Shown here: piece after piece, positions 31,986 through 40,139 of the stretch
How the letters are laid out: each line of letters begins with the position of its first letter
How positions within the stretch are numbered: the stretch's first letter is position 1
IMG/VR virus record: IMGVR_UViG_3300030117_000741
Span: 1-42,724 of that record
Source: a virus
Strand: one strand, 5' to 3'
DNA: 42,724 bases
Notes under the pieces: model-generated
What the model was told of the DNA's origin: nothing
Databases searched by the model: none
What the model saw: the letters and a program-made list of their open reading frames with translations, nothing else
Position numbers and translations under genes: made by a program

Positions 31986-33608
31986 ATGGCTTATTCAAAT
32001 TCTGTTGCTATGGCTGAAAAGTTCTATAGAACACATGAACAAGATAGAAATTATCACTTAGATCGGGCAAGAACTTGTGCTCGTCTAACCATGCCATATC
32101 TAATTCCAGAATCAGCAGAGCCTACATATAATTCTAAAGAAAATTATCCTGTTCCCTGGAACGGTATTGGCCCTAGAGGTGTTTTAAACCTTGCAAGCCG
32201 TATGTTGCTGGCATTATTGCCTCCGACACAACAAATGTTTAGGTTTTCTTTGGATGAAGGAGAGTTAGCAAAGCAAGGAGTAGGTGTAGAAGAAAAATCT
32301 GCAACAGAAGAAGCGTTAAGCAGAATAGAACGTATGGTTTTAAGAGAAATAGAAGCCAGTAATGATCGTGTTGTATTTCATGAAGCCTTATTGCATTTAA
32401 TTGTTAGTGGTAATGCAATGCTTTATGTAGCAAGTGAAGGATTGAGAGTATTTCATTTAAATAGATTTGTAATTACAAGAGATCCAATGGGCAATCCAAT
32501 GGAAGCTGTAATTTGCGAAGAATTAGCGATTGAAGTTTTACCTGATGCAATAAAAGCAATGTTATCGGAAGAAGATGAAGAGTTAAAAGGCACGATTGAA
32601 GCTGATAACCCTATGGCACAGCCAGATAATGAGAAGAAATGTCGTTTATATACTCATATTGAGTGGCGTGACGGCCAGGTTTACTGGCATCAAGAAGTAA
32701 AGAACAAAATTATTCCAGGAACAGAAGGTAAAGCACCAAAAAATAGATCGCCCTGGCTTCCATTACGTATGACTAGAGTAGATGGACAAGCATACGGAGT
32801 TTCTTATGTAGAAAGTGCAGCTTTAGCAGACTTACAAACAGTTGAAGCTTTATGCCAAGCAATTGCAGAAGGTGCATTAGCATCATCAAAAGTTTTATTT
32901 CTTACAAAACCTTCTGGAGTTACAAAAGCAGCAGATTTAGCAAGAGCTGCTAACGGATCTTTTGTTACTGGCGATCCTAATGACGTATTAGCTTTGCAAG
33001 TACAGAAAAGTCAGGATATGTCAGTTGCAATGCAGGCAAAACAGCAAATAGAAATGCGTTTGTCACAAGCTTTTATGCTTGCTGATATGAGAGATGCAGA
33101 AAGAGTTACAGCAGAAGAAGTTAGACTCCAGGCTTTACAGATAGAAAATTCTTTAGGATCTATTTATTCTATTTTAAGTACAGAATTTCAAATACCATAC
33201 GTTGCTCGTAAGCTAGATATTCTTACAAGAGAAGGCAAAGTACCTAAGTTACCATCTGATTTAGTACAGCCAGTAATAACAGTTGGTTTGTCTGCTGTTG
33301 GTAGAGGTAATGATTTAGAGCAATTAGTAAGGTTTGTTCAAACACTTGGGCAAACAATGGGCCCAGAATCACTAGCTACTTATGTCAAACCATCTGAATT
33401 AATTAAGCGATTAGCATATTCAATGGGTATTGACATAGTGGGGTTAGTTAAATCTGAACAAGAGTTGATGCAAGAGATGCAACAACAACAACAGTTGCAA
33501 CTTGCACAACAGGCTATGCAATCTGGCATGGCTGACCCACAAAAACTTGCAAATGCGGCACAAATGTCGCAAGAAATGCAAGATCCAACAGAAACACCTA
33601 CTGAATAA
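31986..33608 (+). CDS. Portal (head-tail connector) protein, gp8-like (540 aa)
   Basis: Start AEKFYRTHEQDRNYHLDRAR and YPVPWNGIGPRGVLNLASRM, then LLALLPPTQQMFRF, and the typical YVESAALADLQTVEALCQAI are diagnostic of T7-type portals. Length matches T7 gp8 (536). The Gln-rich tail (QEMQQQQQLQLAQQAM) is usual. It forms the dodecameric portal at the head vertex, docking terminase and then the tail. Confidence 0.95.
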   Translation: MAYSNSVAMAEKFYRTHEQDRNYHLDRARTCARLTMPYLIPESAEPTYNSKENYPVPWNGIGPRGVLNLASRMLLALLPPTQQMFRFSLDEGELAKQGVGVEEKSATEEALSRIERMVLREIEASNDRVVFHEALLHLIVSGNAMLYVASEGLRVFHLNRFVITRDPMGNPMEAVICEELAIEVLPDAIKAMLSEEDEELKGTIEADNPMAQPDNEKKCRLYTHIEWRDGQVYWHQEVKNKIIPGTEGKAPKNRSPWLPLRMTRVDGQAYGVSYVESAALADLQTVEALCQAIAEGALASSKVLFLTKPSGVTKAADLARAANGSFVTGDPNDVLALQVQKSQDMSVAMQAKQQIEMRLSQAFMLADMRDAERVTAEEVRLQALQIENSLGSIYSILSTEFQIPYVARKLDILTREGKVPKLPSDLVQPVITVGLSAVGRGNDLEQLVRFVQTLGQTMGPESLATYVKPSELIKRLAYSMGIDIVGLVKSEQELMQEMQQQQQLQLAQQAMQSGMADPQKLANAAQMSQEMQDPTETPTE

Positions 33609-33610
33609 CC

Positions 33611-34456
33611 ATGACCGACTCTGCAAACACACCTCAAATGTCAACACCTGAGCAATTAGAAGGTATCGTTGCTCCAGGACAAGAAAATATTCTTGAAGAA
33701 TTTGTTCAAGAACAAGAAAATGCACAAAAAAATGACAAAATCTTAGGTAAATTTAATACGCCAGAAGATTTAGCTAAGGCATATACAGAATTAGAGAAAA
33801 GAGTTGGGCAAAAAACAGAAAAAGAGCCTGCCGAACCATCATCCTACGAAGAAACAGACGAAACTTACACTACTGAAGCTGCTGCTGAATTATATGGCAA
33901 AGAATATGTTGATGCTTTAGCAGAAAAAGGGCTAGATATGGCTGATATTATGAAAAAAGCTGATAGTGGAGAAGATATAAGTGAAACATATGAAGCAATG
34001 GCTGAAGTATTTAATGTGCCAAAAGCTGTTGTAGAAAATTATGTTAATGCGGCACAGCAATCGCAAGCAGGTTCTGAAGGTCTTACCGCTGAAGACGGCA
34101 ATGAAGTAAGAAATGCTATTGGCGGTGATGAAGCATTTAAAGAAGTTACTGAATGGGCTGTAAAAAATTTAGACAAAGAAACATTGAATCAATACAACCA
34201 AATTGCTGATACGAATAAAGAAGCAACTACCTGGGCATTAAAGTATTTTCAATCTCAAATGAAGTCTCCTGGATCTGTTGTAGAGCCAAAACTCTACGGT
34301 GGTGGAAATGTACCAAGTGAAACTAAGTACGAAAGTAAGCAGCAAGTATTAGATGCAATGAACAAAACTAATTCTAAAGGGCAAAGATTATATGATGTTG
34401 ATGAAGCTTACAGAGATAAAGTTGCACAAATACTACTCAAATCTGATGTTTTCTAG
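33611..34456 (+). CDS. Scaffolding / capsid assembly protein, gp9-like (281 aa)
   Basis: Acidic and helical, with an N-terminal disordered part, KFNTPEDLAKAYTELEKRVG near residue 40, a central helical region and a C-terminal DVDEAYRDKVAQILLKSDVF, as in gp9-type scaffolds (T7 gp9 is 307 aa). It directs capsid assembly and leaves before maturation. It lies between portal and capsid as in T7. Confidence 0.9.
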   Translation: MTDSANTPQMSTPEQLEGIVAPGQENILEEFVQEQENAQKNDKILGKFNTPEDLAKAYTELEKRVGQKTEKEPAEPSSYEETDETYTTEAAAELYGKEYVDALAEKGLDMADIMKKADSGEDISETYEAMAEVFNVPKAVVENYVNAAQQSQAGSEGLTAEDGNEVRNAIGGDEAFKEVTEWAVKNLDKETLNQYNQIADTNKEATTWALKYFQSQMKSPGSVVEPKLYGGGNVPSETKYESKQQVLDAMNKTNSKGQRLYDVDEAYRDKVAQILLKSDVF

Positions 34457-34484
34457 TATATTTTAAGCAGTACGCATTTCAGGC

Positions 34485-34513
34485 AAAAGGCCCACTTAGG
34501 TGGATAACCTTTT
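34485..34513 (+). other. Long hairpin before the capsid gene
   Basis: The outer stem AAAAGG/CCTTTT (34485-34490 with 34508-34513) encloses an inner CCAC-TTAG-GTGG stem. It sits in the 112-bp scaffold-capsid gap. It may be an RNA processing or stability element, as T7 has near gene 10. No Shine-Dalgarno is seen at the capsid ATG. Confidence 0.5.
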
Positions 34514-34568
34514 ATGCAAATGAATTGGGCGAACTAAAAAGTTTTTTGTAAATTTATTTTTAATCCCA

Positions 34569-35594
34569 ATGGCTGTAACACTAAGTCGTCTGGGTCAGAT
34601 TAAGGGTTCTGCTGCCACTTGGCAAGCGGGTGCTACTGGTCTTGATACAGATAGAGCTTTGATGCTCAAACTCGGCTCTGCTGAGGTTCTAGATGCTTTT
34701 GAAAGAAATTGTGTTTTCAAAGGTAAAACTAGAGAAAGAAACATAAGAGGAGGCAAATCCGTGGCCTTCCCAATTACAGGTAAGCTACTTGCTTCTTACC
34801 ATCAACCTGGAACTGTCATTACTGGAAATGGTAATGATCCTTCCGATCTAAACGAACGTATCATTAATCTTGACGCATTAATGGTTGCAGACGTTGCGAT
34901 CCTAGAAGTTGATGAATTAATGTCGTATTTTGACGTAAGGCAAATTTATACAACCGAATTGGGAAGGGCTTTAGCCGTAGAATACGATAAGCGTGTTGCG
35001 AGAATGATTTTCGCTGCTGCTTCTAATTCTACTGAGCCTCTTAATAAGTCATCTAACAGCGGTAGAACTGGTCAAGGAATAACACTTGGCACAGATTACA
35101 CAGCTTCTGGAGCTACTCGCCAAGCTAAAGGTGATGCTTTGGTTAACGCTATCTTTGATGCTCGTGTTGGTTTTGAATCCAAAGACGTAAGCATTACAGA
35201 CATGTGTGCTGTATTTGGCCCAGAAGATTACTATTTAATCACTCAATCATCAAGAGCTATTAACGCTGACTTCGGTGGTAGTGGAACAATTGCTGATGGT
35301 CGTACTTTGCAAGTTGCTGGTATTCCTATCTTGATGTCTAATCACGTTACTCAAGCTAACTATTCACTTGTAGCTGGTGATCATAACGCTGATTATGCAC
35401 AGAACTTAAGCAAGTGTAAGGGTCTTATCTTTAACAAAGAAGCTGTAGGAGTTGTATCACTACTATCTCCACAATTACAAATGACAGGTGAAGAATTTAG
35501 AGTTCAACATCAAGCCGATTTAATGGTTGCTCGTCAAGCATTAGGCATGGGTGTTCTAAGAGCTGAATCTGCTTGTAAGGTTGTTATCCCATAA
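34569..35594 (+). CDS. Major capsid protein, gp10-like (341 aa)
   Basis: T7-type HK97-fold capsid: RALMLKLGSAEVLDAFERN, SVAFPITGKLLASYHQPGT, then LDALMVADVAILEVDELMSY, and the C-terminal AVGVVSLLSPQLQMTGEEFR. Length equals the T7 gp10A size (345). It is bounded by a hairpin upstream and an intrinsic terminator downstream, so it can be expressed to a high level separately from the tail genes. No frameshift minor form is evident. Confidence 0.96.
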   Translation: MAVTLSRLGQIKGSAATWQAGATGLDTDRALMLKLGSAEVLDAFERNCVFKGKTRERNIRGGKSVAFPITGKLLASYHQPGTVITGNGNDPSDLNERIINLDALMVADVAILEVDELMSYFDVRQIYTTELGRALAVEYDKRVARMIFAAASNSTEPLNKSSNSGRTGQGITLGTDYTASGATRQAKGDALVNAIFDARVGFESKDVSITDMCAVFGPEDYYLITQSSRAINADFGGSGTIADGRTLQVAGIPILMSNHVTQANYSLVAGDHNADYAQNLSKCKGLIFNKEAVGVVSLLSPQLQMTGEEFRVQHQADLMVARQALGMGVLRAESACKVVIP

Positions 35595-35648
35595 GTTTGC
35601 TTAATAAATAAAATAGATTTATTATTAAAGTGCAAACTTTGGTTATAA

Positions 35649-35676
35649 AAGAGTCATTTACTGGCTCTTTTTTTTT
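35649..35676 (+). terminator. Intrinsic terminator after the capsid gene
   Basis: AAGAGTC-ATTTACT-GGCTCTT (one T.G pair) followed by a run of Ts to 35676. It matches the T7 arrangement in which the late terminator follows gene 10. Confidence 0.88.
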
Positions 35677-35694
35677 ATTCTTGTAGAATATACT

Positions 35695-35708
35695 CAACAC
35701 ATGTGTAA
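35695..35708. promoter_or_regulatory. Dyad CAACA-CATG-TGTAA before the tail operon
   Basis: One mismatch from TTACA-N4-TGTAA, lying between the terminator and the ATG at 35715. With the terminator just upstream, a new transcript must start here or leak through, so this dyad sits where a promoter is needed. Confidence 0.7.
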
Positions 35709-35714
35709 ATAATT

Positions 35715-36377
35715 ATGGGGATTGCCAACCAATCAATTACACAAGGCCGCACTACGTTATTAGACGCTGTAAATATCCTATTGGAAAATATTGGAGAGCA
35801 ACCTATAAATAGTTTGGAAACTGAGCAGATACAAGATGCTCGTATTGCAGAAAGAACAATATTAGAATTTCACAAAGAAGGGCAGACAAAAGGTTGGAGT
35901 TGGAATACTGAATTTCAATATCCTTTTCAAAAAGATTCAACAACAAAAGAAGTTACAGTTCCAGCAAATATTTTGCAGTTTGCATTAGATCCTTATTTAT
36001 ATGCTGGGCGTTATCAATTGCGAGGTCAGAAAGTATATGACCTACAAGAAAGAAGATATACGATGGAAACCACAGTAAATGAAATTAAAGCTGATGTTGT
36101 GTGGTTATTATCTTGGGATACAGTTCCAGAAGCTTATAACAGATGGGTAACAATAAGAGCTGCAAGAGTATTTGCTGCTCGTGTTTTAGGGTCTGATGCT
36201 TTATTTAAATACACTACTCAAGACGAAGAAGACGCATTAGTAGTTTTAGAAAGAATGGAACAACAACAAGAAGTTCCTAACTTATTAACTGGCGGTAGAA
36301 ATTATCTACCATTTCCAACATATGATCCAGCAATGGGTCTTGCTACGAGAAGGATTGGTACTGCATATAGGTTATGA
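35715..36377 (+). CDS. Tail tubular protein A, gp11-like (220 aa)
   Basis: TLLDAVNILLENIGEQPINS at the N-terminus and WVTIRAARVFAARVLGSDAL are the standard gp11 blocks (T7 gp11 is 196 aa). It forms the adaptor ring under the portal. No Shine-Dalgarno; the dyad lies 6 nt before the ATG. Its stop overlaps the gp12-like start (ATGA). Confidence 0.92.
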   Translation: MGIANQSITQGRTTLLDAVNILLENIGEQPINSLETEQIQDARIAERTILEFHKEGQTKGWSWNTEFQYPFQKDSTTKEVTVPANILQFALDPYLYAGRYQLRGQKVYDLQERRYTMETTVNEIKADVVWLLSWDTVPEAYNRWVTIRAARVFAARVLGSDALFKYTTQDEEDALVVLERMEQQQEVPNLLTGGRNYLPFPTYDPAMGLATRRIGTAYRL

Positions 36378-38920
36378 GTTCTTTAACAAGTTATTCAATA
36401 CCAAATTTAGCTCAGGGTATCAGCCAACAACCTGATGCTCAAAGAGATCCTTCACAAGCTGAGATTCAAGTTAATGGAATGTCATCTATTGTTGAAGGTT
36501 TAAGGAAAAGAGATTGTAGCGAAACAATAGGTCTAGTTTCTAGTAGTAGTTTTGGTGATTGTTTTATTCATAGTATTTTGAGAGATAAGGTAGAAGAATA
36601 TTTAGCTGTAATAACCTCTTCAAATATTCAAGTTTACGATTTAGATGGTGCATCAAAGACAGTTACACCAGCAACAAACGCTTATCAATATTTAAGTACG
36701 ATTACAGACGCAAAAACACAATTAAGAGCAGTAACGATTGCTGACTATACATTCATAACAAATACTCTTACAAAACCAGAAATGGAAACTGCTACTGCAC
36801 CTGCTGTTGCAAGACCTAAAGCACATGAAGCGTTGATATGGGTAAGGGCTGCTACTTATGGTCAAACATATAAAGTTAGTATAAAACGAGCTGGTGATTC
36901 AACTGCAACTGAAGTTTCAGTAACAACCGCTGTTGCTCCTGTTGTTGCTAGTGGAAGTACAGTTACAGAAAATAGAATTAGTTCTGAAGATATAGCGACA
37001 AATATAATTGCTGGTTTTTCTGCTTTTTCAGATGTAACTTTCACAAGAAGTGGTGCTGTTATTCATGTCCAATCAGATAATGCCTTTAGTGTTTCTGTAT
37101 CTGACGCAAGATCAAATGCTGATATAACTGCAATATTTAATAAAGTTCAAGCCTTTACTGAACTACCAACAATAGCTCCTAATAATTATCAAATAACTAT
37201 AGAGGGTGATCCAACTAATAGTTTTGATGATTTTCATGTGTCTTTTATTCCTAAAAGCGGAGACTTTGGAGAAGGTACTTGGAGTGAAACTGTTAAACCT
37301 GGAGATAAATATAAAATTAATAAAAGTAAAATGCCACATTTATTAGTGGCTTTACCTGATGGAACTTTTCATTTTGGCCCAGCAGACGGCACTACTAAAT
37401 CAGGTACTTATAATGGTCAAGCTTGGGAAGTAAAGATTCCTAGTTGGGGAGAACGTATTGCAGGTGATACAGATACTGCTCCTGATCCTAGTTTTATTGG
37501 TAATCCTATAAATGATATTTTTATCTACAAAAATAGACTTGGGTTTCTTGCTGATGAGCATGTAATTTTATCCAGGGTAAGAGCATTATTTGATTTTTTT
37601 CCAGAAACAGTAACTACTGTTTTAGATAGTGACCCAATAGATGTTGTTGCAAGTAATAACAGAGTAAGTATTTTAAAGTATGCAATTCCTTACCAGGACG
37701 AGTTAATTTTATTTAGCTCTCAATATCAATTTAGATTTAATGCAGCAGAAACAATATTAACGCCAGCAACAGCACAGATTACGGTATTAACGCAGTTTGA
37801 AATAGATACAAACGTAAGGCCGCAGCTTGCAGGTGGTGGAATTATATTTTGCCAGGCTAATGGTGATTTTTCACAATTTAGAGAATTTAGTGTAAGGGGT
37901 GCTGGTACTGCTTTAACTGCTGATGCTCAAGATTTAACAGGGTATGTTTCGGCTTATGTTCCTAGTAGCGTTTTTAAAATAACTGTTAATGATACAAGTA
38001 ATGCTTTATTTGCCTTAAGTGGCAAAACAGGTTTCAAAGATAGGATTTATATTTACAAATACTTTTTAAGAAATTCAGGTGGTGGAGTAGAAAGAGCTCA
38101 ATCAAGTTGGAGTCATTGGACTTTTAGTGGAGCAGATGAAATATTGCAAGTGCTTTGTATAAGAGAAACTTTATTTTGTTTAATGAGGTATGGCACAAAA
38201 GTATTTTTAGAAAAAATACCAGTACAAGATAGAAGTCCAGAACCGCCCTCTGGCAGCCCTTATCCGTTATTGTTAGATAGAAGAGTTTCTACGACAACTG
38301 ATACACCCGCTGCTATGAGGGTAGCTTCTGGAACTTATAGCACTACCGCTAATACAACCACCTGGACTTTACCTTTTGCTGCTGCTGCTACAACACAAGC
38401 CTGGTCAGGATTCCATACGACATCAAATGGTGGTGTTTTATTATCTACTATTACTTCAGGTAATAGTGTCATTGCTTCAGGAGATTGGCGAAACGTACCA
38501 ATCTTTTTTGGCGAAAGATATGAGTTTAGGTATAGATTTACCAAATTTAAATTATATAAAGAGATAGGCGGAGGTAAAGCTGCTGCAAACGTAGAGAGAA
38601 CACAAGTAAGACATGCAAAACTTAGATACCATGAAACTGCATATTTCGATATTGAAGTAACTGCTGAAAGAAGAGATACTTCTGTTTATAAATTTGATGG
38701 AACAGTTCTTGGAAGTAGGTTGTCAAAAATAGGTACAGCTCTACCTAATGGATATGACCCTGACGATGACAGATATAAAGAAGGCGTATTTACTATTCCA
38801 ATAATGTCCAGGGGAGAAAGATGTGTTGTTGAAATAAAAAACGATACAGCACATCCATGCAAGTTTTCTACCTGTGAATGGGTTGCATTGATAACAGGTA
38901 AAGCGAGGTCACTACGATGA
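36374..38920 (+). CDS. Tail tubular protein B (nozzle), gp12-like (848 aa)
   Basis: Starts SIPNLAQGISQQPDAQRDPS and contains NDIFIYKNRLGFLADEHVIL and FSSQYQFRFNAAETILTPAT, hallmark gp12 segments. Somewhat longer than T7 gp12 (794). It builds the tail nozzle. Coupled on both sides by 4-nt overlaps. Confidence 0.94.
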   Translation: MSSLTSYSIPNLAQGISQQPDAQRDPSQAEIQVNGMSSIVEGLRKRDCSETIGLVSSSSFGDCFIHSILRDKVEEYLAVITSSNIQVYDLDGASKTVTPATNAYQYLSTITDAKTQLRAVTIADYTFITNTLTKPEMETATAPAVARPKAHEALIWVRAATYGQTYKVSIKRAGDSTATEVSVTTAVAPVVASGSTVTENRISSEDIATNIIAGFSAFSDVTFTRSGAVIHVQSDNAFSVSVSDARSNADITAIFNKVQAFTELPTIAPNNYQITIEGDPTNSFDDFHVSFIPKSGDFGEGTWSETVKPGDKYKINKSKMPHLLVALPDGTFHFGPADGTTKSGTYNGQAWEVKIPSWGERIAGDTDTAPDPSFIGNPINDIFIYKNRLGFLADEHVILSRVRALFDFFPETVTTVLDSDPIDVVASNNRVSILKYAIPYQDELILFSSQYQFRFNAAETILTPATAQITVLTQFEIDTNVRPQLAGGGIIFCQANGDFSQFREFSVRGAGTALTADAQDLTGYVSAYVPSSVFKITVNDTSNALFALSGKTGFKDRIYIYKYFLRNSGGGVERAQSSWSHWTFSGADEILQVLCIRETLFCLMRYGTKVFLEKIPVQDRSPEPPSGSPYPLLLDRRVSTTTDTPAAMRVASGTYSTTANTTTWTLPFAAAATTQAWSGFHTTSNGGVLLSTITSGNSVIASGDWRNVPIFFGERYEFRYRFTKFKLYKEIGGGKAAANVERTQVRHAKLRYHETAYFDIEVTAERRDTSVYKFDGTVLGSRLSKIGTALPNGYDPDDDRYKEGVFTIPIMSRGERCVVEIKNDTAHPCKFSTCEWVALITGKARSLR

Positions 38921-39363
38921 AATTAATTAAAGCTACACAAGAAATGGCAATTGATATTGGTCTAGGAATGAGGGAAGAAGACGAGTTGGAAGTACGTCTT
39001 AGCCATGACTTAGATCCAGTAACAGCAATGCTGGAAAGCTTTATAAATTCAGATATTTGCAGAGCAATTGAAGGAGATGACGGAACTCCTGTTGGTATGA
39101 CAGGTGTTACTAAACAAGCAATATGGATGCTAGGTACTGATGGCTTAACGTCATCTAAAAATCATAAAAAAACATTGTGCGTTGATGGTAAAAAATGGAT
39201 TGATTATTGCTTAAAAGAAGTTGGTAAACCTATAGGAAATTGGGTTTATGCAGAAAATAAAAAATCTATTAAATGGTTAAAATATCTCGGCTTTACAGTA
39301 AATGACCCAAGACCATATGGGCATAACAGAGCCTTGTTCTGTCAATTTTGGAGGTTTAATTAA
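38917..39363 (+). CDS. gp13-like GNAT-fold internal/assembly protein (148 aa)
   Basis: Size, position after gp12, and the ending NWVYAENKKSIKWLKYLGFTV (GNAT-like strand-helix, N..SI.WL..LGF) match T7 gp13 (138 aa), which assists virion assembly. Catalytic acetyl-CoA motifs are not obvious, so a structural use of the fold is likelier. Overlaps gp12-like and gp14-like genes by 4 nt and 1 nt. Confidence 0.75.
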   Translation: MKLIKATQEMAIDIGLGMREEDELEVRLSHDLDPVTAMLESFINSDICRAIEGDDGTPVGMTGVTKQAIWMLGTDGLTSSKNHKKTLCVDGKKWIDYCLKEVGKPIGNWVYAENKKSIKWLKYLGFTVNDPRPYGHNRALFCQFWRFN

Positions 39364-40139
39364 TGGGGCCAGTAGGTTTTGGTGTCGTTTCTGGAGGTCT
39401 TAACTTTTTAAGTGGGATAGCCAATTACCAGGCACAAAGACAAGATTACGTTAATAAATTAGCTTACAAGAAAGCATCTGATCAATTTGCTACTTGGTCT
39501 GCAAGACAACAAGCATCACAGGCAGATATAAATAATCAATATAAGTTTTGGGGTGAGAAAATAAATTATGGTCAAAATCTTGCATATACTAATTCCTTAC
39601 GAAATTACGAGCTAAGTAAAGCAATAGTTAGTGCAGAAGAAGTTGCTAGAGCCAGGTCATCTGCTGGTGCAGATTATTTAAGTACAAGTCAAGCTTTTGC
39701 TGAAGGATTTCAACAAGAAGCAATGGCTGATGCTGTTGCATTATTTCAATTTAAAGTTCAGGCTTTAAAAGCAAGAAGTTCTATAGCAGCGGGTAATACT
39801 GCTGGGCCATCTGTAGATCGTTTAATGAATGATTATGCAAGGCAAGTTGGAGATTTTACAACTTTAAAACGTATCAATGACGGATTTAAAGAGAGTCAGT
39901 ACACAAGGCAACAAGCTGGTGCTGTATCTCAATACTTAAATCAATACAATAGTCAGCAATTTTATCAACAGCAAGAATATCTTGATCCAATTCCTCCATT
40001 TGCTCCGTTACCTACTTTGATTGGCCCCGCTGGGCCGTCAATGGTTGGTGGTGGCCCAAGTGCTGGAGCTGGATTGCTTGGTGCTGTTGCTGGTGGCGTA
40101 TCTGCTGGCGTATCTACTTACGGAGCATTAAATGGCTAG
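39363..40139 (+). CDS. Internal virion protein, gp14-like (258 aa)
   Basis: A Gly-rich hydrophobic N-terminus (GPVGFGVVSGGLNFLSGIAN) is followed by a long helical Gln/Ala region, and the C-terminus is Gly/Ala/Pro-rich. This composition and position between gp13- and gp15-like genes fit T7 gp14, which is ejected to form the outer-membrane channel. Similarity in sequence is not directly demonstrable by eye. Confidence 0.78.
   Translation: MGPVGFGVVSGGLNFLSGIANYQAQRQDYVNKLAYKKASDQFATWSARQQASQADINNQYKFWGEKINYGQNLAYTNSLRNYELSKAIVSAEEVARARSSAGADYLSTSQAFAEGFQQEAMADAVALFQFKVQALKARSSIAAGNTAGPSVDRLMNDYARQVGDFTTLKRINDGFKESQYTRQQAGAVSQYLNQYNSQQFYQQQEYLDPIPPFAPLPTLIGPAGPSMVGGGPSAGAGLLGAVAGGVSAGVSTYGALNG

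Noticed and set aside
16237-35708. TTACA-N4-TGTAA sites as host NtcA or CRP sites
   Set aside because: NtcA sites have GTA-N8-TAC (opposite half-site order) and CRP-type sites TGTGA-N6-TCACA; the half-sites and spacing differ.
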